In this document: positions 11,916-23,578 of the stretch, in pieces
Position numbering within the stretch: the stretch's first letter is position 1
Layout: each line of letters starts with the position of its first letter
NCBI GenBank assembly: GCA_000467715.1
Contig: AJFK01000045.1
Location: 1 to 62,656 of the forward strand
Reading direction: 5' to 3'
Length of the DNA stretch: 62,656 nt
DNA from: Hysterium pulicare CBS 123377
Lineage: Eukaryota > Ascomycota > Dothideomycetes > Hysteriales > Hysteriaceae
The notes under the pieces: model-generated
The model's input: only the letters and a program-made list of their open reading frames with translations
Told to the model about the DNA's origin: nothing
Databases searched by the model: none
Translations under genes and position numbers: made by a program

Positions 11916-14199
11916 ATGTCTACTGAACAAAGAAACCCAATACCTCCCGCAATACGAGGAACTCGCGTCAAAGCCTGCACGGGATGCCGGCAGCAGAAGG
12001 CATGCCCCTGCTCTCAGTATTAGCTTAGCTTATACAGACTGCAATGAGTTAACCATTCGGTAGTTGAAATGTGATGCATCGAAAGATTACTCGCAGCCAT
12101 GCTCTCGCTGCCGACGAAGTGGGTTGCAGTGCATTGTTGCGAAAGAATTCCGACGGATGAAACGGCGCACGTGAGTGCCCATCAATCGTATCCACATATC
12201 TTGGACTTGTGCTAATTGAGTTTTCAGAAAATCAGAGCTTCTGGCCGAACTACATACATTAAGGGCGCAAGTCCAGCCTGGGTCGGTCATCCCTGAAGAG
12301 GATGGATCTTTAGGATCAGTACCGAGTTATCCAAGCTCCTCTTATGAAAGGTCGCCGGCTTCGGGCGGCTTGCAAATGAATCTCTCTCAAGTGCATTCGC
12401 AAGACTCAGTGCCACCTGACGTTCCGATGTCTGCCACATCGGATGCAAGCATGTTGATGAATGAAGATCACGTAACAATGGCGCAGACGTTGGACGGCCT
12501 AACTATTGGTGCTGAGGAAATTAATGACTGCTTCTCACTGTGGGACTTTTCTAGTCTTCTCCTTTTATTCAAGTTACTAATAGCTGTGTCTAGGTTTTTG
12601 AAACATCACCTAGCACATATGCCCATCGCTGACGCCACCTCGTTACGGCCCAATGTTTGTCATGAGCAATGTCGCCTTCTTTTCTGGGTGATCGCTGCAA
12701 CTGGCTCGCGTCGGTATAGCAAAGATCCAGCACTCATCATGCTGCTAGGACCGAAAGTCAATGAGCTCGCCAAGTCTGCAGTCTTCGAACGAAACTGTAT
12801 CTTACTGAATATCCAAGCCCTTCTTCTCCTTACTTCATGGCCTATGCCTTTTGACACATTGGGAAATGATATTACCCCTGTTCTTGCTGGTGCAGCTCTT
12901 CAATTAGCCTTGAGTGTTGGGCTACACACTTATGGTAACGGACAAGACTTCTCAAGGACCAAGCTTTCACACGACCAGAGACAGATTGATTTTCGAACAC
13001 GGCTATGGGCTCTTTGTATCACTACATGTCAAAGGTATATAAAACTTAACCAAGTGCACTCAGACTACTACTGATCATCTGCAGATTTAATGCTTCCAGT
13101 GGTACACCACCATTATCCGTGCCAGATGATTATAGCTATAGCGAGCATAGAGATCAAGCCATCTCTGCGTTAACCCCCAGTATGGATATTCAGAAGCGGA
13201 TCAGTCGGATGCATACCATCGCAATACTAGATCTCGAGCGGGATGCATTATCCCATCCCCCAAAAGACCGGGCTTTTTTCCTGAATTCCATAATCGACTC
13301 TTCTCTCGGAAAGCTGAGCACACTCCATTGTGAATGCTCGGATCGGCTAGGTGAGTGGTGATTTCACTCAGATTGCTGGATTCTGACAGTCCCAGATCGC
13401 TTCTACCTGATGTTTGCCCGGCTTCAAATACTCACCTTCCATCTATTTGATACGAGGGAAGCGCTGGATGATGCAAGGCTTTCTTCGCTCTACATCCAAG
13501 CTTGCGATATCATCGACTTGGTATCAGAGCTGCAGAGCACGCAGCCATTTCTGGAGTACGCCCCATTCATGGTTTCGAAGGTTCTCCACCTAGCTGCTTT
13601 AGTGATTCTCAAGGTCATTCGATCCCACCTGGGAGACATAGTGGATGCAGCGCGGGGTAAGAAAGCCTACTTCGCCGTGATCAATTCTCAGAGGCAAATA
13701 ACCGTTCGCGCCGACGACGTATCTGCCAGGTCAACAGTTATTCTTACGCAATGCTGGACCGGAACAAAGGCCTTCCGCTTTCCAGATGGCTCCTATGACA
13801 GTCTTTCTCTGCGTTGTAGGAATAGGCTCGGAATGAGTGTTATGTTCGACTGCTTTTGGTGGTGGCGTCAAGAGTTCGCCGGTCAGCCAGACCCCTACGA
13901 GGACGATGAAGGTATGGCCGCTTTTTCTCTGCATCTGATACGGACTACTCACGCTTCCTTTAGGTCGTATAGCCAATGCAGCTACTCCCAATGCCATCTC
14001 GGGCATCATTGGCGTGGAGTCTGCTCCTTTTGCTGGGATTGGATGGACCCCACAAAGTATTTCGCCTGATTTCCAGTGGCCGATGACCGCCGACATGATG
14101 GGTTTCGACTGGCTGAATCTAACGGCCGATGTGGATGCGCAGCTACAGCAATTCGACAATCATCCATCTAGCTTCGACCCAACACACATGTGGATGTGA
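11916..14199 (+). CDS. Zn2Cys6 transcription factor, Leu3/War1-like layout
   Basis: Seven exons are joined: 11916-11999, 12064-12170, 12228-12539, 12594-13034, 13085-13350, 13390-13911 and 13964-14199, giving 655 residues. The zinc cluster is at residues 21-51, C-x2-C-x6-C-x9-C-x2-C-x6-C (CTGC.. LKCD.. PCSRC.. C), and is followed by a basic RRMKRR linker. The middle homology region (INDCFSLF, SGAALQ-like and WALCITTCQR segments) matches fungal_trans proteins of the Leu3/War1 style, and the C-terminus has MSVMFDCFWWWR followed by a tail with several acidic and hydrophobic residues. Intron 1 (12000-12063) must use a GC donor, because otherwise the frame stops right after CRQQK. The 54-nt third intron is open in frame, so retention would be silent. 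The exact subfamily and target genes are inference. Confidence 0.88.
12000..12063 (+). other. GC-AG intron inside the zinc-cluster codons
   Basis: The exon ends ...CAG AAG and the intron begins GCATGC and ends in TAG at 12063. Splicing here joins CRQQK to LKCD and restores the third cysteine of the Zn2Cys6 motif. No GT donor near this point does so. Confidence 0.75.
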
Positions 14200-14364
14200 T
14201 AGGTTTGGCAGTCGAGACGCAAAGAATTCGAGATCGATACTTCAAATGGCCTGAGTCCGATGAGCTATCAAGTTATGGGTGCCATCTCAAACCAGTAGCA
14301 AAATTCATGCAGTCATTATAAGACCTCCAACTCAGTCACACAAGAGATCCAGGCCTAAGATCCA

Positions 14365-14982
14365 GTCTTTCATTAAGACAACTCATAGAGATGTCCTTTA
14401 TAGGGTCGTGCACTTTTTCGGTACCGCGCTGGAAGTGGACGACGAGGATTTCTTGCGAAGACGCATAGCTGCGAGGGTCGTGATGAGACGTGATTAAGGT
14501 ATATGAAGTGTTGCGACGAGCACACCAAGGAAAAGAAAGATTTCACCTCTCTTTCGATCCTCTTATCCCAACTTATGAGCACGCTCTAGGTGCGAGACTA
14601 CAACGACAACTCAGAACGGCATGCCGTCTTGCACGTTGCACGAGCTATCATCGTCAATGCCAGCAAGATCATGTTCTGGTGGACGGGCAACTGCTTCAAA
14701 GCCGCCATTCACCGCGTCTTCGAGCCTCATAACTGCTCCTCGGTCCTCTGCTTCGCCGTCCCCAATGATGAGGTCGTCATCAATACTTTGTTGGATCGTA
14801 GCCCATTGTTGAAGGGGAAGACATCCAGATGAGCCAGAAGCCCGATGAGGCCGCCCACGAGTAAGGAGTGGAGTCATGGTAGGATCAAGATTACGGGGAG
14901 TGCAGTGTGGGAAGGTGATGGTGCGGAGATGAAGGAGGTTGTGGAGAGGGTTGGAAAGGTCACTACAAAGTGGTTCAGATAG
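14365..14982 (+). pseudogene. broken 2-oxoglutarate/Fe(II) oxygenase (isopenicillin-N-synthase-like)
   Basis: From 14590 one frame reads to 14982 except for a TGA at 14830-14832. It carries a RDYND segment, a VNAS..WTG..KAAIHRV stretch equivalent to the metal-ligand His and following helix of this family, a FAVPNDEV segment, and a C-terminal PTSKEW..GRIKITG motif with a TTKWFR end. An upstream frame around 14370-14480 (HRDVLYRV..FGTALEVDDEDF) resembles the family's N-terminal helical part but lies in a different context with stops between. The N-terminal half, including the first His-x-Asp, is not recognisable. I conclude it is a relic with a nonsense codon and lost upstream exons. An unseen intron spanning the TGA is possible but I find no good splice pair. 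Confidence 0.6.
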
Positions 14983-17900
14983 GGGACTATCCTGGGAAGA
15001 GAGCCAGAAGAGGTTACGCTATTCAGAGAAGTTGGACTTTGACGGGAAGACTATTGATGCGATCTTACTTAGGTAACCGAGGTGCAGAATGGAACGAAGT
15101 GAACATGATACTTTGCCGTTTTTACCTTGGAGTCTGCGAAGTGTTCTTCGATATTGGCGGTTTGAGTAAGTGGTACGCGCAGTCATGAGCTGAAGCGCGG
15201 AATGGTGCCCATCCGCAACACCTAGTCGTTCGCCGATGGCCGAGAGGCGTTTCTGCAGTGAGCGAGTAGCCGTTTCATTCCAAGTGTCGCTTTTCGAATA
15301 GGAGACTTCGACTGAGCAGGCGTCGACGCAGAGTTTGGGGCGCCTGAAGATGGATGGGTTGTGAAGAAGTGCTTCAGAGATAGCAATCGACGGCACCAGT
15401 GTTGCGAACTGCTTCCTACGAGGTCTCAGTGGGTGGGGATACGTCACAATGGCATGACGAGCGACTTCAGATTGTTGGTTGTGATCACAGCGTGATTCTC
15501 TGCTGGAACTTGCAGAATGCACGTCTGGGCGGTTCTGACAGTGGTAGCGTGCTGCTTGTGGCCAGCAACAGCGAGGGACACTCGATGATATTCCATCGGC
15601 CTGCGGGGGGCGGCTCTAACCCCGATTGAGTTGGACGATGAATAATTGCCAAGGCGATCCGGCGCTGCTAGGAGTTGTGCTGTCGCTCGGTCTCGACGCA
15701 GCCAACGCGGGCTTGTCTCTTCTTGGGGAGAAAAGAGTGTTTGGAGGCAAGCACAGTCCTGACTCTTTTCTCACGTCTGCGCCGTACATGTGCCACGTTC
15801 GATATCGTGCAGCGGATGAGAGTTCCTTCGGCTATGGCTGCTCGAGGTGCGATGCTGGTGACAAGCAGGCGCCCAATCATGGCAGGCTTGTCGTAGACTT
15901 CGTCATATCATCCATCTCGCAGGGAATGGGTGGGAAGAAGCGACCGTTTCTGTGCAACAGCCCTGCCCTGCCCAAACCTGGAAGCGACACATGGGGCCTG
16001 TGCGCATTGATGACTGCGGGGTTTCCTCCGCCTTCGTCCTGGGCCGACTGGCGCGACCAGACTCCCAGCTGGTCATTGCATCACCCCGACCTGGATTCGA
16101 GTGAGCAAGTGCATGAAGCTGCACGAGCTGACTTTTGCTGCAGCGAGCTCACGGTATTGGGCATGCAACCGTTCCACCTTCGCCGACGCATGTACGGTTC
16201 TGCTTCCATGCACACCCTTTCTCCATCCAATAATCGATGCCACCAGGGTGCTGTGCGACGGTGAGTGTCTCTCTCACTCCACATGACGCTTCACACTTGG
16301 AGACTCAGCGCATGAAGGGCATCCTCATGTGGCTGCCATCATTTCCCAAGGGGAGATTGATCAACTCGCCAGAACAGCACTAGGAAACGAATCGCTCATC
16401 CACTTTATCTTTCTGCTCCATCGGTAACCCCAGACTGTGGTACGCGTCAGTGAATAGTGCGATAAGGTGGGAAGCGAATCTGAGCTGGACGACGGACCGC
16501 CTCCACTAGTGACGCCCTCATGACAAGTTCCGACACGCTTCTGGCCCAGAACCCGCGCCGTGCAGGGACACAGTTGAATTGCCCCAATTGCATCTTGTCA
16601 TCGTCCTGAAGCCAGCTGACTGCCATTGAAGCCGGACAGAGCACGCATTCTGGACGGGGACATGCAAAGCTCTTGCATGTCGGACTGCTCAACACCCTTG
16701 TGCCTTCAGCGAGAAGGATGCTGACCGTCGACCGCCAACGTCGCCAACTTCTCCCAGCCTGACTCACGACTCGGTGCGTTCCGGCTTCTCGAACCCTTCG
16801 ACATTCGACACGCATGGAGCACGCCTCTGGAGATCATACGAGTTACGCAACCCAGAGCCACAATTCCACCACCCGATCCGAAACCGAAGTACCCAAGTAC
16901 CGGTCAGACACGCTTCCGACACCCACTCGCCTACGCTTCGTTTAGCAGCTGGACCGGTGCCTGACCCGTGCCTCGGCTCCTCACCAATAAAGCACACCTC
17001 AAACCGTCTCACAAACTATATCTCCGATTGACATGACTCCTAAAACTTCCCAGTCGCAACATGGACCCCCCTTATTACTTCAGCATCCGTGCTGTCGCAA
17101 CCAGACCATAAGGTTCGGCGCTATAGTTTTCCTATCGACCTCGGGAGTCTTCGGCAGGCTGGATCAGAAACTTGACTATTCCTGTCAAGCCGTTTCTCTC
17201 AAAAGTATTGGAATGGCCAAAACGACCAGAGTGATGCCTACTTCGTCTTCAGTCCTTACTGTAAGAAGGTACTTGGGGCGTCGTAGCTGCACAGTGCCAC
17301 AGAGCTATCACGCAGCCCCGGTTCCTGCATCACGCGTGTGAGAACCGACCCGAGTAAGCAGCCAACCTCTCTTGTCGCGTGGCAGGAATGCAGAGAACCA
17401 CGGTCCTTTCCTTCTCTCTTTGTGTGAACGAAAGCAATCGTCTGCATTGTATTGGCGTAATGGAAACATTGACAGCCCTCCAGCTGCCCGGTATCGGCCC
17501 TATCGGGGTACCTCACTAGGTAGTGCGTACTACCGTCTTATCTAGGTACCTTTTAAGGTTCCGTGGTACGCATAAACAATGGATCCCTTGTATCCTTGGC
17601 AAATCATTTCAGAAATACTCTCTGGAGGATCTGCTTCGGCTAACATGTGCATCTCGTCGATCCAAAAAATAAATCGCTTTCCTGGTCGTGTTGATCACAG
17701 TTCTTTCTCATCGCCTACTCCTCAAATCCTTCAAATCCCCCGACACCTAAATTGAAATCACTTTTCAGTAGTGGCTTCTTTCGATTAGCTCAATCGGCTG
17801 TCCTTCAATCTTTTCCCCTCGGTACAAACTTTAGATTGCATGCGCACTAGAGACTAGTGGTGTCTGAGAAAGGGGAATTCTCGACCGGATACGCCATTTC

Positions 17901-18186
17901 CCTCTGCGGTACGCACACCTAGAGGGTCCAGCCTTGGGAACTATAAGCTTCCCCGTTAAGCGTTCAGGGGCCCATCAGGCACACTACTCCCCGCATGTCA
18001 AAAGTCTGACCGGGTCGCTTGCAGTGGGTTAGCTAGGATACACTTAAACCATAGGGGTTCCATCCTCCAACATATGAGACTGAAAAAAGGTATATCACTT
18101 GGCAACTCCTGTAATCAATTCCCTTCATCTGACCCTCACTTCAGTAAATTCTCCAAAGTCGATTATCAGACACGAGGTGACGAGGG
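14983..18186. other. 3.2-kb stretch without a recognisable gene
   Basis: Several overlapping frames exist on both strands (the longest is plus 15626-16264, 212 residues, and minus 15019-15522, 167 residues), but none shows a known motif, a credible intron pattern or a consistent domain. Base composition is more GC-rich around 15.6-16.9 kb than in the flanks. It may hold a decayed gene or orphan ORF. I cannot tell which. Confidence 0.4.
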
Positions 18187-19726
18187 ATGGCCCAAACTCA
18201 ATACAGTCCCGAGCAACTCGCGGCATTGAAGGCGGAGAACAAAGACGCAGTCCAATATGGAATTATCATCACCTTCACCCTTTTGTCTCTCATTTGCATC
18301 ATCCTACGCTTCTTTACACGCATCAGATACCTCAGGAATGTTGGTCTTGAAGACTACATCATTGCAGTGGCAATGGTAAGTCACTGTTTCCAAAGACAGC
18401 ATTGTATCGTATAACTGATCTTTTCTCAGTCACTCTCCATCGTCATGGGAGCGTGCCAAATCATGCGTAAGACAGCACTGACCAACTCCCAACGATATCG
18501 TACCCATCTTGCTCACCAGAAGTTAGAGGTCCGTCAGGGCAACGGCCATCATGCCATGTTCCTTTCACTTTCGCAGGCATCAGCTATACTGAAAGTAAGA
18601 AAAATACTTGAAAAGTCCCCCTTTGCATTGCAACTAACATGTTCAGTACCTCTACTGGAGCATTCCCACTTACTGCGCCAGCCTCACTCTCATCAAAATA
18701 TCGATTTTGCTCCAATACCGTCGCATATTCCCGTCGCGTCCAATGAGATGCGCCATCTATATCGCAATGGCGATTGTTATGGCCTATGGCATTGAATCTA
18801 TATGTACTAGCTTCTTCACCTGCACTCCAATCAAAGCTTTCTGGGATTTAACAATGGCGCCAACGGCAAAGAGATGCATTGATGAGCAAGCGTATGTGTC
18901 CAACCTCTCGCGAACCGAATCGCTCTTGGTTATGCTAACATCTTTTCAAAGTCTATGGTATGCCCACGCCGGATTAAACATCTCCACTGATTTATTGGTT
19001 GCGTTGTTACCTATCCGTGCCATCTGGAACTTGCAAATGGCCCAGAAGCAGAAACTAGCTGTGTGTGCTGTTCTATGCCTTGGTGTATTGTACGTAATCT
19101 CATCCCCTCCTACCTTTGCTCTCAACTCTTCGCCATCACAGGTTCACGATATAGTCCACCCACTAACTTGCGAAAACAGCGTCTGTATAGTCTCCATCCT
19201 CCGCCTAAACGCCCTCGTTATCCTCTCCCGCCACCAAGATGACCAAACCTGGTACACGCCCGAAACCGCCTTCTGGTCTAGCATCGAAGTCAACCTCGCC
19301 ATCGTGTGCGCCTGCGCACCCTCCCTAAAACCCCTTGTCATCCGCCTCTTCCCCCGCTTCGGTTCCAGCAAAAACAACACCAGTGGCGGCTACTATGGCA
19401 CCGGCTCCAAGCACTTACGAGTCGGAGGTCAGAAGTCAGACCTCTCCTCTTTCGTGGAGCTGAAAGCCAAGGGCGGTTCCAGCTCCGCCTCCTCCTCTGG
19501 CGATCCGATCCGGAACATGGAGAATGGGCATGGGCATGGTAGGGCTACGTATACGAATGTTACGGCGTTACCGACGCTGAATGCGATGGAGGGCAAGGCG
19601 AGCGATGAGATTCATGTTGTGAGGGAGATTCAGTGGAGTGAGGAGGAGAGCGGGGATTCGAATAGTGCGCATGGGAGTCAGAAGGATCTTGTTCCGTCGT
19701 TCCCCGTGCCTGCAATTCGGAAATAA
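18187..19726 (+). CDS. rhodopsin-domain integral membrane protein (PTH11-related type)
   Basis: Six exons, 18187-18375, 18430-18466, 18527-18594, 18647-18891, 18952-19089 and 19180-19726, give 407 residues. Hydrophobic helices begin at about residue 24 (IIITFTLLSLICIILRFFTR) and continue to about 270, consistent with seven spans. The LEDYIIAVAM segment after helix 1, the QVRQGNGHH loop, LTLIKISILLQYRRIF, TCTPIKAFWD and the WSSIEVNLAIVCACAPSLKP segment near the last helix are the standard landmarks of the fungal rhodopsin-like family (often annotated as integral membrane or PTH11-like). No CFEM cysteine domain precedes the helices. The tail from about 280 is Ser/Gly/His-rich and hydrophilic. 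Receptor-like role is family-level inference; no ligand is known. Confidence 0.9.
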
Positions 19727-20661
19727 AAAGGTACCGGTGGTGGGGGTTTTTCATTTCTTGTATGTACATGTACGACTTCTGCTGAACGCTGTTTGGTTTG
19801 ATGTTGTTGAACGCGATACCCGTTTCATGTTGTCCTTCCTTCCAATGTAGTGCAAAAGCAAGCGCGATACTTTCAGTTCGACTGCTGTTGGTATTGCTTT
19901 AGTAATGACTCTTCTTTGTTCGATAAATGCTTCAACACTGATTCTATTTTGTCTCTCTTCAATCAAAAGTTTGGGTTTCTTCATACCACCACCTATATCT
20001 ATCGGTTAAAGAGACATCGATATCAATATCGCGATATCCCGTTATCAGTGGTCGTCTCCACCGCCCCATAAATGATCGTCCACGAAGATGGCTGTGATCT
20101 GCATTCGACCTGTACATACACTATCACGAGTTTACACCCACAGCCGTACACCGAGGCTTCCCGCCGTATCATAATTGTAGTGGAGCTTGTGACAAACCTC
20201 TAAATTCTTGTCGTTAATCTCAATCCGTTTCTTGCCAATCAATTCTTTCGTCCTTCTAGAATTTACTGGCTCAAAATAATAGTAAAGTTGAAGGTCGGTC
20301 TAGAGCTCACTGTAAAACACCGGCCAATAGAATAAGTGGCTTGGCCCAAGCATTGATTGGTCACACTAGCTCAGCCTCAACCCTACGCCTCGGTCAGGGT
20401 TCCGAACTTCCATGTCAACGGCGACCTCTTCCAAAATTCGGACAGGACTCGGCCATCAATGAACAAGTACATTCAAGCGGAGATGAAGCTCACCCTTTCC
20501 TGACGGCCTTCGAGCTGTTGATAAGATTTCCAGCAAGTGACTTCGGAAGCAAGAGAGAATCAAAGATTCAACCGACAATGAATGGATCAAAGGAAACTGA
20601 TGTCGAAAACATCGCATCTCATACCAGCCTATTCCCCGCCACATCCAAGTGCACATAGCGC
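19727..20661. other. intergenic region
   Basis: The region between the two genes has only short frames. It includes AT-rich stretches and a short plus-strand frame (20341-20658) of no recognisable family. I see nothing further. Confidence 0.45.
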
Positions 20662-21138
20662 TTAAATCACCACCTCCCCACCCTCCGGATCCGCTCTATA
20701 CCTCTTCTGCCCACCACTCTCAAACGTACTAGCCGTACAAAAAGTATCCTCCATAAACTGCATAAACACCACCTGTCCCTTTTCCTCATCCACCCTACAC
20801 CAAATCGCAAACGGACTCGTCTTCGTGATCCCAGTGACCCGCCCCATGTACGTCATGCTGCCAAAACATGCCACATTCCCAGCATCGTCTCCAAAGATGC
20901 TTTGGATGCTGAAGTCTTTGCTCTCCCAGTGGCGGGCGACGTTGGCGAAGGTCGAGATGATTGCGGAGGGGCCGGCTGAGGCGTGGGTGCCGCACCATGG
21001 CATTATCAGTTTTAGGGAGGGGTTGGAGGGGTTCAAGGAGATGTAGGTGGCGGTTTGGTGGACGAGTTCTGTGACTATGGTGTCGTTGGAGGTGTTTGCT
21101 AGGAGTTTCTGGACTATCGAAACGGCTTTTGGAGGCAT
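20662..21138 (-). CDS. SnoaL/NTF2-fold small protein
   Basis: Single exon, 158 residues, starting at the internal ATG (MPPKAVSIV) because the upstream in-frame extension to 21330 is of low-complexity, non-conserved composition. The order IMPWCGTHASAG, FANVARHWESKDFSI, VACFGSMTY, and FMQFMEDTF is the pattern of small SnoaL-like (polyketide-cyclase/NTF2 fold) proteins common in fungi. These act as small cone-shaped isomerases or cyclases, or have unknown function. No partner is evident. It is followed upstream by an AT-rich repeat. Confidence 0.75.
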   Translation of the reverse strand: MPPKAVSIVQKLLANTSNDTIVTELVHQTATYISLNPSNPSLKLIMPWCGTHASAGPSAIISTFANVARHWESKDFSIQSIFGDDAGNVACFGSMTYMGRVTGITKTSPFAIWCRVDEEKGQVVFMQFMEDTFCTASTFESGGQKRYRADPEGGEVVI

Positions 21139-21432
21139 GTTGGAGGCTTGGTTGAACAATACTGTGAGTTGACGCTGGCAATGATTTGAGCCTGTAGATT
21201 GAGATCCAAGGAGGATATATGGACTTTCTTCTCGGGCTCGGGTACTCCGATCAGCTGGTGCATATCTACTTTGAGAAACTTGGAATCTGGATGCCATTAG
21301 GGGCGCTAAGATTCCCAGTCTCCCAGTCAAATCTGTTTCTCATGCATGACGCAGCCATTCACTAATGTGCGATATCGCCATTCATTCTCCCTGCTTTAGC
21401 TTACGGCAAGGCCCATTCGGCGCTGCATTGTG

Positions 21433-21655
21433 AAGAAGAAGAGTTTGATTAAGCCTAACCACGCGTAAGCGGTGATTATATTTAAAGCTCTCATTTATAG
21501 TTAATTTTATTTAATAACGTAACGATATTACTTTAATTTCGCGTTAAGTTCTTATTAATTTAGTTTCTTTAGTTTTAGTATACTATTATTACTATTAACG
21601 ACAAAAAGAGTTAATAAGTTAAACATAATCTCTTTAAGTCAACGTTAACTTATCG
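21433..21655 (+). repeat. dispersed repeat, AT-enriched copy (RIP-like)
   Basis: Begins with AAGAAGAGTTTGATTAAGC and continues with a CACGCGTAAGCGGTGATTAT core and ATATTTAAAGCTCTCATT. The same sequence recurs at 51171 and 62595, with a short version at 25456. Compared with the 51171 copy, this copy differs mostly by C-to-T and G-to-A changes and runs into a very AT-rich tail. It lies between the SnoaL-like gene and the DoxX-like gene. Exact ends are not visible. Confidence 0.75.
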
Positions 21656-21932
21656 CGCACCAGGTGGAAGTTAAAATGCGCTACTCTTCGATCGATCTTC
21701 CTGCAACACTCTCCAACACTCTTCTTTTATTGATACTACTACCTTCAACACCAATATGGCAAACACCTGCCCCTTGCCAATGCTAGGGACTAGCGCTGCA
21801 TTGTCCATAGTTGCACCTGAACCGCCGAACACGTGAGATTACTTCCTAGGTTGTAAATGTGCTCAGTTCTGGACACTTCACAGATCGAAGGAGTCCAATT
21901 GCTAGAATCCCCTTCCCAATGACTGTACATCC

Positions 21933-22304
21933 CTAAACCTTCCAAGCCCCCCTCTCCGCCAAAACAAGGAATCCACCCGCCATAACCAAATTCTTCAAAA
22001 ACATAATCAGTTGCGTCTGATCCGCGAACTCCGTGTGGAAAATAATGCCCGTCAACAGACACCATCCCGCCAGCATCACTCCTAATTCTCCGACTTTCCT
22101 ATCCACTAACAATAACACCCCAGCGACAATTTCGAATGCAGCGGCCGGATAGACGAGGGAACCGGGAACACCGTAGGCTTCCATGTATGCTTGGGTGTCT
22201 TTTATGCTGGTGAGTTTGCCCGAGCCGGAGACGAAAAAGATGAGGGACATTAGGATACGGGAGGGGATGTGGATGTGTTTTTTGTAGGTTCTTGTCGTGG
22301 CCAT
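21933..22304 (-). CDS. DoxX-like small membrane protein
   Basis: Single exon, 123 residues. It has a short basic N-terminus, then about four hydrophobic helices separated by short loops. The FFVSGSGKLTSIKD segment after the first helix, AYGVPGSLVYPAAAFEIVAG in the second, and a C-terminal FLKNLVMAGGFLVLAERG are the usual landmarks of the DoxX family. DoxX-type proteins are small membrane subunits, in some organisms linked to redox complexes; a function here is not inferable. It is on the minus strand with about 590 bases to the divergent SnoaL-like gene at 22895. Confidence 0.8.
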   Translation of the reverse strand: MATTRTYKKHIHIPSRILMSLIFFVSGSGKLTSIKDTQAYMEAYGVPGSLVYPAAAFEIVAGVLLLVDRKVGELGVMLAGWCLLTGIIFHTEFADQTQLIMFLKNLVMAGGFLVLAERGAWKV

Positions 22305-22894
22305 CGTGGGTGGAGGATGGTGTTTAGGCTGGAAGTGGGAGGATCTGGGAGCGTGTGAGTTGGTTTGGATTTAGGCTTCTTGTTGGATGGAGACTCGCAC
22401 ACAATGTCAAGGCTACGGCTTTATTTCCGCCGATCATGGGCGATGGCGGTCTTGTCGAGGATGCGGAGCTGAAGCAATGAAATGCTTGAAGGCTTGGTTT
22501 GCTGGAAGGTATTTGTCTGCCGAAACATTCATTTAATTCTGGCCGTGAAGAGTCTATTTCGAATCTGCCACTGAACGTTACTAAGATCTGCTTCTCGGGT
22601 TCGGGAAGCTTGCATGTACCCTGCATGCATATCTACCGACCAAGCTTAGCTGCAGAATATAGTCGTCTTTGTAATTGCAGAATGCTCAGTAAGGCGGGTC
22701 AATATTGAACCGTCTGCTAGTAGAATTGAGAATGGTTGTTTATAAGAGACTTTGAGAGAATGGTAGAGGTTGAAGGCAGACGATCATATATCTTCGAAAT
22801 CATCCAGACGCCCAAAAAGCCTCTCAACCCTTGAAATTATTATCAGTAAGTGTTCGCGGCGCACGGCTTCCATGTATATACTTACGAAGTAGAA
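22305..22894. other. divergent intergenic region
   Basis: 590 bases between the DoxX-like and SnoaL-like genes, likely with both promoters. The leader of the downstream gene contains a cag|gtaag-like stretch around 22843, so a 5' leader intron is possible. Nothing else seen. Confidence 0.4.
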
Positions 22895-23305
22895 ATGTCG
22901 TCCTCTTCCGACAACTCGGCCGTAACAAAGCTCCTCCACTCCTACGCATCAGCACTCAACGCATCTAGCGCATCTCAAGTCATGGCTCTCTACGCGAAGG
23001 ATGCAGTTTTCATGCCGCAGAACTTCCCCACCATCGAAGGCTACGATTCTATCAAGGGCACATACGAGAAGATCTTCAGCGCTATAGCTCTTCATGTTTC
23101 GATGGATGTAAAAGAGGTTGTTGTCATGCCTGAAGCGGAGTGGGCATTCGCTCGCACGACTACGGCGGGTACGCAAAAGAATCACGAGACAGGTACTGAG
23201 ACAAAGGAGGGAAACCAGGAACTGTTTGTTTGTAAGAAGGTGGACGGAGAGTGGAAATTAGCGAGATATTGCTTTTGTAGTACCAATCCCCCGAAGGGAG
23301 GTTAG
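22895..23305 (+). CDS. SnoaL/NTF2-fold (DUF4440-like) protein
   Basis: 136 residues in one exon. I use the ATG at 22895 (MSSSSDNSAV); the frame is open 15 codons further upstream without a clear start context. The pattern LLHSYASALNASSASQVMALY then DAVFMPQNFPTIEG, followed by VSMDVKEVVVMPE and KKVDGEWKLARYCF matches SnoaL/DUF4440 proteins with an N-terminal helix pair and a curved sheet. No catalytic residue can be assigned. It is the second member of this fold within 2.5 kb; a third lies at 57.9 kb. Confidence 0.8.
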   Translation: MSSSSDNSAVTKLLHSYASALNASSASQVMALYAKDAVFMPQNFPTIEGYDSIKGTYEKIFSAIALHVSMDVKEVVVMPEAEWAFARTTTAGTQKNHETGTETKEGNQELFVCKKVDGEWKLARYCFCSTNPPKGG

Positions 23306-23578
23306 GCTTGCGAATGTAGTTGGGATGATGGCTTCCTGCTTCGTATACTTGGGATTTGGATAGCTGTCTAAGCAATGTGAGAAGATAAATTAAATGGTGT
23401 CTCGGGTTTGCAAGTACGGAGTGATTACCTACCCAAAGCTTGGTTGTGATCACGTGATACTCGGGTTCGGGTTTCAACGGTAAGCAGATCCATCCAAAAC
23501 GTCTAGAGCGGTGGTATCGTAACGGAATACCTGTGTCGTAATTTGGAACAATCTATTATCCAACGCAGATGCATGTCA

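Noticed and set aside
15626-16264. Frame of 212 residues
   Set aside because: No motif, no conservation signal, and overlaps equally long antisense frames.
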